A stretch of DNA of 64,000 nt from Balneolaceae bacterium (GCA_034521445.1 JAXHMM010000017.1:1-64000), one strand, 5' to 3'; counted from the stretch's first letter, positions 10,467-20,439 are shown. Notes: a model not told the origin generated them from the sequence alone. Numbers and translations are program-made.

Positions 10467-12584
10467 ATGAAATCAGATTTCAGAACCTGTGAATTCGCTC
10501 CCGGAAAAACCATCTCCATTGAAACCGGACGCATCGCCAAGCAGGCCGACGGGGCCGTTGTGATCCGCATGGGTGACACCATGCTGCTCTGCACCGCAGT
10601 TTGCGAAAAAGATCCCAAGCCGGGCATGAACTTTTTCCCACTGACGGTAGACCTGCGTGAAAGTTTTTCCGCGGCCGGCAAATTTCCCGGCGGTTTCATC
10701 AAGCGTGAGGGACGCCCCTCCGACAAAGAGATTCTCTCCAGCAGGCTTATTGACCGTACACTGCGCCCCCTCTTTCCCGACGGATTCCGATGCGAGACAC
10801 AGGCCATCTGCGCCGTCCTTTCCTCTGACGGGGAGAACGACGGTGACGTGCTGGGAGGTGTGGGCGCCTCGGCAGCCATGCACCTCTCGGACGCCCCCTT
10901 TCAGGGTCCGACCGCCATGGTTCGCGTGGGACGCATAGAAGGGGAGTTCATTATCAATCCCACGGTCAGCGAGCTGAAAGAGAGTGATTTAGACCTGATC
11001 GTAAGCGGTACCGCCGAGAGCGTGATCATGATCGAGGGCGAGGCCGACGAAATTTCCGAGAAGGAGATGCTGGGAGCCATCAAGGCCGGCCACGAGGCCA
11101 TCCAGAAACTTTGTGCTTTCCAGGAAGAGCTTCGCGAGGAATTCGGCAAGGAGAAACGGGACTACGAACCTGATCCTGTAGACGAGACCCTCAAGCAGAA
11201 GGTTGAGGAAAACGCTCGTCCGAAGATCCGCGACGTGGTCACCACCGGACTCGGCAAAGAGGAATACTCCAAACGGCTCAAAGAGGCCAAGGAGTCCGTG
11301 GTCGAGGAGCTCACCGCCATCGAGGAATTCGAAGAGGAGGCTGACGCCATCAAGGAGTTCTGCAAGAACATCGAGAAAGAAGAGCTCCGAGCCTCATTCT
11401 CAACAAGAAAGAACGCATCGACGGGCGTGCACCGGAAGACATTCGTGATATCTGGACCGAAGTGGGTTACCTGGCCCGCACGCACGGTTCTGCCATCTTT
11501 ACCCGAGGTGAGACTCAGGCCCTTGTTTCTATCACCATGGGCACCAAGCAGGATGCACAGTCCATCGACACTCTGATGGTGGAGGAAGACAAACAGTTCT
11601 ACCTGCACTACAACTTCCCGCCTTACTGTGTGGGCGAGGCGCGCTTCCTGCGTGGTCCTGGTCGGCGTGAGATCGGCCACGGCCATCTGGCCGAACGCGC
11701 ACTCAAAAAACTGATGCCATCCTTCGAGGAATTCGGCTATGTAATCCGCGTCATTTCCGACATTACCGAATCGAACGGCTCGTCTTCCATGGCCTCCGTT
11801 TGCGGAGGCTCCATGGCCCTGATGAACGCCGGCGTGCCGCTGAAGAAGCCGGTGGCCGGAATCGCCATGGGCATGATCGTGGGCGAGGACGAATCTGTGG
11901 TACTGTCTGACATCCGCGGAGAGGAGGACTTCATGGGCGACATGGACTTCAAGACCGCCGGATCGGCCGACGGCATCACCGCATGCCAGATGGACATGAA
12001 GGTGCAGGGCATCTCTTTCGAGGTGCTTGAAAAGGCACTGGAACAGGCCCACCAGGGACGCATGCATATTCTCGGCAAGATGGCTGAAACCATATCGCAG
12101 CCGGCTGATGAGATTTCCCCCTACGCGCCGCAGTTCATCAATATGGAGATCGAAGCCGATGACATCGGCGCAGTGATCGGTCCGGGCGGCAAGGTCATCC
12201 AGACTCTGCAGAAGGAGACCGACACCGAGATCTGGGTCGAGGAGGACGAAGAGCGCCGCAAGGGCATGATCACCATCACGGCCGACAGTCTTGACAAAGC
12301 CGAGGAGGCCAAGAAACGGATCCAGGGTATCGTGGGTCACCTCGATGAGGGAGCCACCTACAAGGGCACCGTTAAGGCCATCAGAGGAATACGGCGCTTT
12401 CGTGGAGATCGTACCGGGCAAGGACGGACTGTTGCACGTCTCTGAGATCAATCACACACACGTGGACAACGTCAGCGATGTCCTTTCAGTAGGCGACGAG
12501 CTGGAAGTCAAACTCCTCAAGGTGGAGCACGGCGGTAAGCTGCGTCTCTCCCGCAAGGCCCTGATTCCCAAGGACGGCGAATAA
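10467..12584 (+). CDS. pnp: Polyribonucleotide nucleotidyltransferase (PNPase; two frameshifts in this sequence)
   Basis: PNPase degrades RNA 3' to 5' by phosphorolysis. The first RNase PH domain carries GKFPGGFIKREGRPSDKE. An all-helical linker follows, then the second RNase PH domain (RTHGSAIFTRGETQALVS, DITESNGSSSMASVCGG, VAGIAMGMI). Next come the KH domain (GAVIGPGGKVIQTLQKET) and the S1 domain (EYGAFVEIVPGKDGLLHVSEI). The frame changes near 11390 and near 12385, and the two shifts compensate, giving about 705 residues, the usual length. Homologous sequence is continuous across both breaks. Confidence 0.9.
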
Positions 12585-12607
12585 TTGCCGTCACCGCATT
12601 CTGTTCA

Positions 12608-12640
12608 GCGCCATCCTGGTATTGCCGGGGTGGCGTTTTT
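12608..12640 (+). terminator. Intrinsic terminator after pnp
   Basis: The stem CGCCATCC (12609-12616) pairs with GGGTGGCG-type sequence ending at 12635, with one wobble or bulge position, and is followed by five T residues. Confidence 0.65.
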
Positions 12641-12734
12641 CTATGCGGGACAGCCTGCATACCATAACCTTCTCCCGTGAGTTATGCCCGCGCGGCCTGA
12701 CACACATGCACATAAAAGATGTATCGATTCCATC

Positions 12735-13997
12735 ATGACCCCCAAACGATCCGCCGAGGAACTAGACTTTGTTGGCAAAACCACCCTGGAAAACGGACTC
12801 AAAGTGGTCACCGAACAGGTGCCCAGCATCAAGAGCGTCTCCGTCGGCATCTGGGTGAAGACCGGCAGCCGAAACGAGAGCGACCGGCGCGCGGGCATTA
12901 CCCACTTTCTGGAGCACATGCTTTTCAAGGGCACCGAGAGCCGCTCCTCCTACGACATCGCCATGAGCATGGAGTCGGTAGGGGGCTACCTGAATGCCTT
13001 CACTTCTTCCGAATACACCTGCTACTACTCCCGATGCCTCAACTCGCAGATGGAGCGGGCGCTGGACGTGCTTTCCGACATGGTGCTGCACCCGTCCTTC
13101 CCTGAGGAGGAGATCGCCAAGGAGAAGAAGGTGGTTATCGAGGAGATGAAAATGTACCGCGATTCTCCGGACGACTATCTCTTCGAGGAGTTCAGCAATG
13201 CCATGTTTAAGGGACATCCCCTGGGACGGCCCATCATCGGCTTCGAGGAGACGGTATCGGCCTTCAGCCGGCAGGACCTCTACGACTACATGGCCGAGCG
13301 CTACCGTCCAGACAACTTGATCGTGGCCGTCTCTGGCAACATGGAGCATGAACGGGTGGTGGAGCTGGTGGAAGGATATTTCGGTGACCTGGAGCGTGAA
13401 GCCACCGAGACGGAGAATCAGCCGCTTACCGGCTACGAACAGGACCGACTGCAGCTGACCAAGGACATCGAGCAGACCCATCTCATAATGGGACGACGCG
13501 GACTCAACTACGATCACGAGGACAAGTACAAGCTGCTGATGGCCAACACCATCCTGGGAGGGGGGATGAGCTCGCGGCTGCACCAGAACGTGCGCGAGAA
13601 ATACGGCTACTGCTACTCCATCACCACCTTTAACCAGTCCTACAGCGACTCGGGTCTGTTCGGGGTCTACGTTGGTACAGACCGTGACTACGTGGATCAT
13701 GTACGGGAGCTGATCGTTCGTGAGCTGGACCGCCTGCGAAGCGAAAAGGTGGGCGAGCAGGAGCTGGCCGAAGCCAAGGCCCAGCTCAAGGGCAAGCTTA
13801 TGCTCTCGCTGGAGAGCATGAGCAACCGCATGTCACGCCTGGCCAAGAGCGAGCTCTATTTCGAGCGTTTTGTGACCCTGGACGAGCTGGTGGAAAACAT
13901 TGACGGCGTGGATGCCGAAGGGCTGCGCAACTTTGCGGAGGACTTTTTCGATGCCGGCCGCTACTCCGAGGCCCAGCTGCTGCCGGACGGAAACTGA
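12735..13997 (+). CDS. M16 family zinc metallopeptidase (mitochondrial-processing-peptidase-like)
   Basis: The product is 420 residues from the ATG at 12735; an in-frame ATG at 12684 would add a 17-residue extension not typical of the family. The inverted zinc site HFLEH is at about residues 57-61, with the distal Glu in EEEIAKEKKVVIEEMKMY. The C-terminal half keeps the GLNY and LGGGMSSRLHQNVREKYGYCYSI segments that complete the active chamber. No signal peptide is seen, so it is probably cytoplasmic, like the PqqL/YmxG-type single-chain members often encoded after pnp. It probably has its own promoter after the pnp terminator. Confidence 0.9.
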   Translation: MTPKRSAEELDFVGKTTLENGLKVVTEQVPSIKSVSVGIWVKTGSRNESDRRAGITHFLEHMLFKGTESRSSYDIAMSMESVGGYLNAFTSSEYTCYYSRCLNSQMERALDVLSDMVLHPSFPEEEIAKEKKVVIEEMKMYRDSPDDYLFEEFSNAMFKGHPLGRPIIGFEETVSAFSRQDLYDYMAERYRPDNLIVAVSGNMEHERVVELVEGYFGDLEREATETENQPLTGYEQDRLQLTKDIEQTHLIMGRRGLNYDHEDKYKLLMANTILGGGMSSRLHQNVREKYGYCYSITTFNQSYSDSGLFGVYVGTDRDYVDHVRELIVRELDRLRSEKVGEQELAEAKAQLKGKLMLSLESMSNRMSRLAKSELYFERFVTLDELVENIDGVDAEGLRNFAEDFFDAGRYSEAQLLPDGN

Positions 13998-14022
13998 CGT
14001 ACGCTGCGAAAATCCTTCATTC

Positions 14023-15249
14023 TTACTCAATATGAATGCGGGTCACCCGAAGGACCGGAACATCGCCGGAGCGGTCGAAAAAGTAGAGTTGGTTCCGGTC
14101 GTCTATATGTTTCGGATGAAAGACCGTGTAGAATTCCTGTCTCATGGTGAAATCGTCGTCAATCTGCGAATACCCGACGTAGGCGCCCGTCTCGGCATCG
14201 AACAGTTCCAGGTAGTAGTCTGCATCGTTTCCTTCGGCCACTGTAACGAAATGAAAAAGCCACTCATCGTTGGCGAAAAGATGATTGCTTTGCAACAACA
14301 TCTGGTAGCGGTATGAACCTGCCGGATCCCCTCCACTGATCATACCATGCACCTTGCGCGCCATTTCAAAGAAATCTACATCCTGATCGAGCTGCCGGTA
14401 GGGTGTGGGGTTTGAAAAGCGGCTGTTGATCCCCTGAACGGTGGTCTGCAATTTGTCCTCAAGATAGGTATAGTTGATCATGAAAAGGGTTCCCTTGAAT
14501 ACCCGGTGGGTGAAGGCAAGCTGATTGCCGGGGAGACCTGCCATGTTATAGTGGTTTGGTGAACGGGCAATACGCCGTTCGATGAGCAGGTCGGGATCCC
14601 ACATCTTTTCATATATATCCAACACGCCGTGATACTGGGTGTCCAGATCCCGGGACATGAATTTAATGACCCTGTTGTCCATCTCTTCGACTCTGTCGGA
14701 ACCTACTTCTCCCCGGTAGTCTTTAGCTGTCACCGCCAGCGTTGAGTCGTCGATGGGGACGATATTGTGGCCGCCCGACCAGTCTGACTTGAAGCTGTGT
14801 GACCGGTGACTTTCTCCCAGTTCATAAAAATATGTGATGCGCTGGGACCGCGTGTCCAGTGCAATGAGTTCTCCGTCCTTCCCTATGGTCATCTCGTCCA
14901 TATCCAGGAACTCCCCGGGTCCCCGGCCCCGGCCACCAAACCGGGTGATAAAATTTCCCTCTGAATAGAAAACCCGGATGGACAGATCCTGGCCCGCCAG
15001 GTAGATGCGACCCACGGTGTCCGTGGTCACATGCAGTGGGTTGGCGATCATGTACTCCTCGGGGGCGTTCTCATCCTGGCCTATAACCATGACCTCTTGG
15101 AAGGATATCTCCAACTCCTGTGCGCCGGCTATCTGACCACCTACGAATAACCATGCCACAACAATCAGGCAGGCAAGACGAATTGAATATGCAAATAGGG
15201 CAGGGGACCACGGAGTAACTGTCGTAGGTAAAGGAGTGGATGTATTCAT
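14023..15249 (-). CDS. Exported 6-bladed beta-propeller protein
   Basis: The 408-residue product has an N-terminal hydrophobic segment (about residues 22-43) ending AGA, consistent with a signal peptide after an unusually long polar lead. The body carries propeller-type repeats (IYLAGQDLSIRVFYSEGNFITRFGGRGRGPGEFLDMDEM, split here as GRIYLAGQDLSIRVF and GNFITRFGGRGRGPGEF), the hallmark of the 6-bladed propeller / NHL-like proteins that Bacteroidota carry in many copies. The role is unknown; relatives are thought to be envelope proteins. It converges on the M16 peptidase, and no terminator is seen in the 25-base gap. Confidence 0.75.
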   Translation of the reverse strand: MNTSTPLPTTVTPWSPALFAYSIRLACLIVVAWLFVGGQIAGAQELEISFQEVMVIGQDENAPEEYMIANPLHVTTDTVGRIYLAGQDLSIRVFYSEGNFITRFGGRGRGPGEFLDMDEMTIGKDGELIALDTRSQRITYFYELGESHRSHSFKSDWSGGHNIVPIDDSTLAVTAKDYRGEVGSDRVEEMDNRVIKFMSRDLDTQYHGVLDIYEKMWDPDLLIERRIARSPNHYNMAGLPGNQLAFTHRVFKGTLFMINYTYLEDKLQTTVQGINSRFSNPTPYRQLDQDVDFFEMARKVHGMISGGDPAGSYRYQMLLQSNHLFANDEWLFHFVTVAEGNDADYYLELFDAETGAYVGYSQIDDDFTMRQEFYTVFHPKHIDDRNQLYFFDRSGDVPVLRVTRIHIE

Positions 15250-15380
15250 AATTCAAGGCCTTTTCCGTTGTTTACCCGTAACAAGAGCACGCAGTATGCG
15301 CTTGTATAGTTCTACTACTTATTTAACACTCTGTAAATTTGTAAGATTGGAGATCTTTGGCTTTTAGTTCAAATTGGGGG

Positions 15381-15409
15381 TTGACATCCAAGGCCGAACC
15401 GCTTAGATT
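15381..15409 (+). promoter_or_regulatory. Sigma70-like promoter of argFGH
   Basis: A perfect -35 hexamer TTGACA (15381-15386), a 17-base spacer and TAGATT (15404-15409) predict a start near 15416, about 20 bases before the leader peptide ATG. The rest of the gap 15250-15380 must hold the promoter of the divergent propeller gene; nothing else was recognised there. Confidence 0.75.
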
Positions 15410-15436
15410 TCTCGCATTTCCAAAAGACATCTGTTG

Positions 15437-15502
15437 ATGATAGAGCAAGTGCGCATAGCCTTAAACGAACGACGCCGCCGCCCGAAAGGGCGAAATACTT
15501 GA
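15437..15502 (+). CDS. Arginine-rich leader peptide of the argF attenuator
   Basis: This 21-codon frame begins ATG ATA GAG CAA and ends TGA. Six of 21 residues are Arg, and the core NERRRRPKGRNT has four consecutive Arg codons (CGA CGC CGC CGC, 15470-15481). It lies between a strong promoter and a terminator ahead of argF. Its codons overlap hairpin arms that decide termination, exactly as in the his and trp leader peptides of enterobacteria. An internal GTG at 15449 could serve as an alternative start. No strong ribosome binding site is visible, so actual translation is inferred. Confidence 0.75.
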   Translation: MIEQVRIALNERRRRPKGRNT

Positions 15503-15588
15503 TCTCTATCCATCATTAAGTATTCGCCCGCTCACTCTCACGATTGAGCGGGCTTTTTTTTGTAACTCACAAAACGTTTAAGGCTATG
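15454..15588 (+). promoter_or_regulatory. argF attenuator: competing pause, antiterminator and terminator hairpins plus start-codon clamp
   Basis: Four helices share sequence. Hairpin A: CGCCC (15479-15483) with GGGCG (15488-15492) across a GAAA loop. Helix B: GGGCGAAATACTT (15488-15500) with AAGTATTCGCCC (15518-15529), 12 pairs with one bulged A. Helix C: the terminator GCCCGCTC/GAGCGGGC. Helix D: CATAGCCTTAAACG (15454-15467) with its exact reverse complement at 15575-15588, which includes the argF ATG. A excludes B through 15488-15492, and B excludes C through 15526-15529. A ribosome stalled on the Arg codons would cover one arm of A and one of D, favouring B and an open start. A ribosome at the leader stop would cover one arm of B, favouring C. 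Confidence 0.8.
15526..15561 (+). terminator. Intrinsic terminator of the argF attenuator
   Basis: A perfect 8-bp GC-rich stem (15526-15533 with 15546-15553) is followed by eight T residues (15554-15561), 24 bases before the argF start codon. It lies between promoter and gene, so it can only make sense as a conditional terminator. Confidence 0.9.
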
Positions 15589-16587
15589 AACCATTTCCTT
15601 TCCATCGGCGGCAACGACCCGTCCTACATTCAGCATCTGCTGCGGCAAAGCCGGTACCTTCACACCAATCCCTCCATCAAAACCCTGGAGGGCAAGAATA
15701 TCCTCTTCTGCTTCGAGAAGCCCTCCTTGAGAACCAAGGTGGGAACCGAGGTGGCCATCAACGCCCTTGGCGGCGATGTGATCCACATCTCTCCGGAGGC
15801 CTTTCTGGGCGGCAAGGTGGTGCATCCCTCCGAGTTTGAATCCGACGTGCCCGAAGAGCGCGAGGCGCTCAAGGACACCGTGAAGAACGTATCGGAGTGG
15901 TGCGACGCCATCTTTGCCCGGGTCTACCGCCACCAGACACTCACCACGCTGGCCTCCTTTTCAGGTATCCCCATCATCAACGCCCTCTGCGACAAGCACC
16001 ATCCCATGCAGGCGCTGGCCGATCTTTACACTTTGCAGGAGAAGTTCGGAGAGGGACACCAGCTCACCGTGTCATTCGTGGGCGATGCCAACAATGTGGC
16101 CTTTTCGCTCATCGAGATCCTCCTGATGTCCGGCCATGAGATCCGCTTTGCAGGTCCCCGCGAGTACTACTGGGACAAGCAGCAGCTGCACCATTTTATC
16201 CAGCTGGCCAAGCGGCACCGGGGTACCTTCACCCACTCCACCGATCCTTTGAAGGCCGTCAGCGGCGCCGACGCCGTCTACACCGACGCCTTCGTCTCCA
16301 TGGGCGAGGAGAAGATCTACGACGAGAAGCTGGCCGCCTTCCGGAAATACCAGGTAAACGGCGAGCTCTTCGAAAAGGCGCCCTCCCATGCGGGCTTCAT
16401 GCACTGTCTGCCTGCCCACCGCGGGGTGGAGGTAACCGACGAGGTGCTCGACCACGAAAACTCCTGGATCTACGACCAGGCGTGCAACCGGATGGTGGTC
16501 TCCAAGGGGGTCTTCAGCACCCTGCTGACCGACAGCCAGGCTGCCTCCCCGGTAGCGTCGCGCCGTCAGCTGGCCGCCGAGGCCTGA
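15586..16587 (+). CDS. argF: Ornithine carbamoyltransferase
   Basis: This enzyme transfers carbamoyl phosphate to ornithine to form citrulline in arginine synthesis. The carbamoyl-phosphate loop is FEKPSLRTKVGTEVA (the usual STRTR written SLRTK), followed by HPMQALADL and HCLPAHRG, the ornithine-binding Cys loop. It lacks the features of the N-succinylornithine enzyme of Bacteroides, so the ordinary enzyme is favoured. The ATG at 15586 (333 residues) is chosen over an upstream in-frame ATG at 15544 because that one lies in the terminator stem. The start codon is the 3' arm of a 14-bp inverted repeat. It is first gene of argFGH. Confidence 0.92.
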   Translation: MNHFLSIGGNDPSYIQHLLRQSRYLHTNPSIKTLEGKNILFCFEKPSLRTKVGTEVAINALGGDVIHISPEAFLGGKVVHPSEFESDVPEEREALKDTVKNVSEWCDAIFARVYRHQTLTTLASFSGIPIINALCDKHHPMQALADLYTLQEKFGEGHQLTVSFVGDANNVAFSLIEILLMSGHEIRFAGPREYYWDKQQLHHFIQLAKRHRGTFTHSTDPLKAVSGADAVYTDAFVSMGEEKIYDEKLAAFRKYQVNGELFEKAPSHAGFMHCLPAHRGVEVTDEVLDHENSWIYDQACNRMVVSKGVFSTLLTDSQAASPVASRRQLAAEA

Positions 16588-16649
16588 GCACCGGGTGCCT
16601 CTTTCCGCACGAAACCTTTTTTATCTCCAATTTTCAAGAATACGTAACC

Positions 16650-17904
<1,255 letters not shown>

Positions 17905-17912
<8 letters not shown>

Positions 17913-19248
17913 ACTCTGGGAAAGCGAACACGGAAAGACGCAGAACGACAAGACAGGGAACCGAGCGGGACTTCGCCGCAAGGTGGAGGCCTTCACCGTG
18001 GGGGAGGACTATCTGCTGGACCGCAGGCTGCTTCCCTACGATCTCCGGGCCTCCAAAGTGCACGCGGAGGCGCTGGTGCACGCCGGCGTACTCGATGAGG
18101 AGGAGTGCGTCCGCCTGCAGGAGGCGCTCGACGAAATTCACGGCCTGTGGAAGGCGGGGGATTTCGAGATTCTTCCAGAGCAGGAGGATTGCCACACCGC
18201 CATCGAAGAGTTCCTGACCGACAAGCTGGGGGAGCTGGGACGAAAGATTCACGCCGGGCGCTCCCGCAACGACCAGGTGCTGGTGGCCATGCGCCTGCTG
18301 GAGAAGGACGGGCTCAAGCAGGTGGTCGGTGGCGTAAAGCTGCTGGCCGAGACGCTATTGGACCAGGCCAGGCGATACGACGGAGTGCCTATGCCGGGCT
18401 ACACTCACACCCGCAAGGCCATGCTCTCGTCCGTTCCGCTTTGGCTTGCCTCCCTGGCCGAGATGCTGATCATGGACCTGGAGGCGGTGCGCGGAGCATG
18501 GCGGCAGGCCGACCGCTGCCCCCTGGGTACGGCCGCCGGCTACGGCACGGCCTTCGACCTGCCCAGGGAGGAGACGGCCCGCAAGCTGGGCTTCTCGCGT
18601 CCCCTGGTGGCCTCCCTCGCCGCCCAGAACACCCGGGGGAGGGTGGACCTGCAGGTGGTGCAGGCGCTGGAGGCGGTGGGCTCCACGCTGGCCCTTTTCG
18701 CGGACGACCTGCTTGATTTTACGGCCTCTGAACGGGGATTCTTTGAGCTGGACGACGTCTTCTGCACCGGCTCCTCCATCATGCCGCAAAAGCGTAACAT
18801 CGACACTGCCGAGTTGATGCGCGCCCGTCATGCTGAGCTCGCGGGATCGGCGCAGGCCATCCGCATGAATATCAACGGCCTGGGATCCGGCTACCACCGC
18901 GACCTTCAGCTGGCCAAGGGTCATGTCATACGGTCGCTGGATACCATCCTGGAGATGCTGGAGATGGCCACCCTTTTGGCCGAAAGCCTGCGGCCGGTAG
19001 AGGAGAATCTGCGGGCGGCCTGTACGCCCGAGCTCTTCGCGGCCGACCGGGCTAACGAGCTGGTCAGAGAGGGGCTTTCCTTTCGGGATGCCTACCATCG
19101 TGTTAAAGAGGAGCTGGATAATTTGGAGGCGGACGACCCCGAGGCCAACCTGCGGTCCAAGACCCACCTGGGCGCCCCAGGTAACCCGGGTGTGGAGGAG
19201 CTGCGAGAGGAAGTGAGGGCTTTTCGGCTGGAACTAGACCGCGATTGA
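17905..19248 (+). CDS. argH: Argininosuccinate lyase
   Basis: ArgH cleaves argininosuccinate to arginine and fumarate. The 447-residue product carries KIHAGRSRNDQV, the active-site EDCHTAIE segment, the fumarase/aspartase superfamily signature GSSIMPQKRN near residue 290, and PGYTHTRKAML. It starts at the ATG at 17905, inside the end of argG, which indicates translational coupling. Together argFGH convert ornithine to arginine. Upstream steps (argB, C, D, J) are not in the window. Confidence 0.95.
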
Positions 19249-19274
19249 CGCGGCGCACAACGCCAATATGCCGG

Positions 19275-19299
19275 TCTCTTTTGCGCTGGAGAGATTTTT
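19275..19299 (+). terminator. Weak terminator-like hairpin after argH
   Basis: TCTCT (19275-19279) pairs with AGAGA (19290-19294) and is followed by five T residues. The stem is short, so readthrough into the three small membrane genes is possible. A near-perfect palindrome ATACTGGCAGTAT follows at about 19305-19318. Confidence 0.4.
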
Positions 19300-19365
19300 A
19301 ATTTATACTGGCAGTATCAAATTCTGCCGGTCCATGCCGGCCAGGCTATCATCAAGCATCGGGCC

Positions 19366-19658
19366 ATGAATGATACCGCAACAAATTCCGACGCCAATCG
19401 CACCCAGAAGATGCGGGAAAGGGGAGACGACCTGTACCACGTTGGACTTCTTTTCTGGTTTATTTCCGTACTGCTGGATCACCTTGAGGTTGATGCGCTG
19501 TGGACGGACGGGGCCATCGGCATCTCCTATCTGTGTGTTGTCGGGGGACTGACGGTCACCTTTATATACAATGAGAAGGGCGGCTGGAAACGGAAGCTGA
19601 ACGGTTTTTTCTGCTCTTTCTGCTTGCCGTGACGGTATGGCTGCTCTTCACCTTTTAA
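19366..19658 (+). CDS. Small membrane protein 1 of a tandem triplet (frameshift at a T run)
   Basis: I do not recognise a named family. The protein has an amphipathic start, two hydrophobic segments (VGLLFWFISVLLDHL and GISYLCVVGGLTVTFIY) and the motif EKGGWKRKLNG. As read, it stops early at 19632. In the next frame after the T run near 19609 a third transmembrane helix continues (FFLLFLLAVTVWLLFTF) to a stop at 19658. The third triplet member has the same layout (EKGTWKRRWGAGFFVVLILL), so a missing or extra T is likely. Located directly after argH. Confidence 0.6.
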
Positions 19659-19669
19659 AAACCAGCGAC

Positions 19670-19951
19670 ATGTCTGAAACAAATAACTCCAGCTCTGCCC
19701 GTCGCATGATCGTGGACATAGCCCATGAAACAGCCAGGTTCGGGCTTGTGCTTTTGATACTTTCGCTGCTGCTGATTCGCCTGGACCGCGGTGTGCTGGC
19801 CCTGGAAGTTACCGCAATGATCCTCATTCTGGGGCCACATATTGCCATACTGATCTACAGCCATAAAAAAAGCGAGCGTCATTCCGCCATGCGCATCCTG
19901 GGACTTGTCGTATTACTTCTGGTTATTGCGGCGATAATGTGGTACCTGTGA
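19670..19951 (+). CDS. Small membrane protein 2 of a tandem triplet
   Basis: A 93-residue protein from the ATG at 19670 (MSETNNSS), with three hydrophobic segments: FGLVLLILSLLLIRL, VTAMILILGPHIAILIYSH and LGLVVLLLVIAAIMWYL. The order soluble start, three helices, and a charged loop before the last helix matches its two neighbours, so the three are probably paralogues. Its stop overlaps the start of the next gene (TGATG at 19949-19953). Function is unknown. Confidence 0.6.
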   Translation: MSETNNSSSARRMIVDIAHETARFGLVLLILSLLLIRLDRGVLALEVTAMILILGPHIAILIYSHKKSERHSAMRILGLVVLLLVIAAIMWYL

Positions 19952-20238
19952 TGCATACGGAAGATACATCCAGGGACCAGAGCATGCTGAATAGGGCTGA
20001 CCGTATGTCTATGCCCATCATTGTTTTATTCATTATTTCTGAAATCATGCACTACCTCGGCTGGCCCTACTGGAAGCCGATGGTGCTGACAGCACTGACC
20101 CTTGCCACCCTGCAGTCCGCCATGCTCATTCATTACGCGGAAAAGGGCACATGGAAACGACGTTGGGGAGCAGGCTTCTTTGTGGTACTGATCCTGCTGG
20201 CCGTTTTCCTGTTTCTCGGATCACAAGGCTGGTTGTAG
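19951..20238 (+). CDS. Small membrane protein 3 of a tandem triplet
   Basis: A 95-residue protein from the ATG at 19951, which overlaps the preceding stop codon and suggests translational coupling. Hydrophobic segments are MPIIVLFIISEIMHYLGW, LTALTLATLQSAMLIHY and FFVVLILLAVFLFLGSQGWL, with the motif EKGTWKRRWGAG before the last, as in the first protein of the triplet. No catalytic motif is visible and no function is assigned. It is the last gene before the A+T-richer copper island. Confidence 0.6.
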   Translation: MHTEDTSRDQSMLNRADRMSMPIIVLFIISEIMHYLGWPYWKPMVLTALTLATLQSAMLIHYAEKGTWKRRWGAGFFVVLILLAVFLFLGSQGWL

Positions 20239-20408
20239 GTATTTCATAATAATTAGATTTCAGAGTAAGTGCAGATGTTCAAAAATATTCGAATGTGTCA
20301 GTTGTATTTTCTCTCACTTTGCAAGAAATCTTTGGCTGTTTCACCGCTTCGGATATGAACCGAGTGGGTTACCGGAAATGAACCTTAAATCATCGGGGGT
20401 ATGCTATT

Positions 20409-20439
20409 AAAAAAGTCCTGCATCTGGGATGCAGGACTT
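20409..20439 (-). terminator. Intrinsic terminator of the copA-copB-mgtC operon
   Basis: A perfect 11-bp stem (AAGTCCTGCAT at 20413-20423, ATGCAGGACTT at 20429-20439) runs into six T residues on the minus strand (20414-20409). It lies 45 bases after the last gene of the operon. The rest of the gap 20239-20483 holds only a lone CTTAAA half-site near 20384 and no gene I can see. Confidence 0.8.

Noticed and set aside
15454-15588. The 14-bp inverted repeat as ends of a miniature transposable element (MITE)
   Set aside because: No target-site duplication flanks it, it encloses an Arg leader frame with nested antiterminator and terminator helices, and one arm is the argF start; regulatory RNA explains it better.
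15437-15588. A known riboswitch (guanidine, SAM or lysine type) in the argF leader
   Set aside because: No known conserved core was recognised, while the Arg codon run and competing helices match leader-peptide attenuation.
20239-20408. A gene or attachment site in the gap before the copper island
   Set aside because: No reading frame of sensible composition, no tRNA end and no direct repeat matching the right edge was found.
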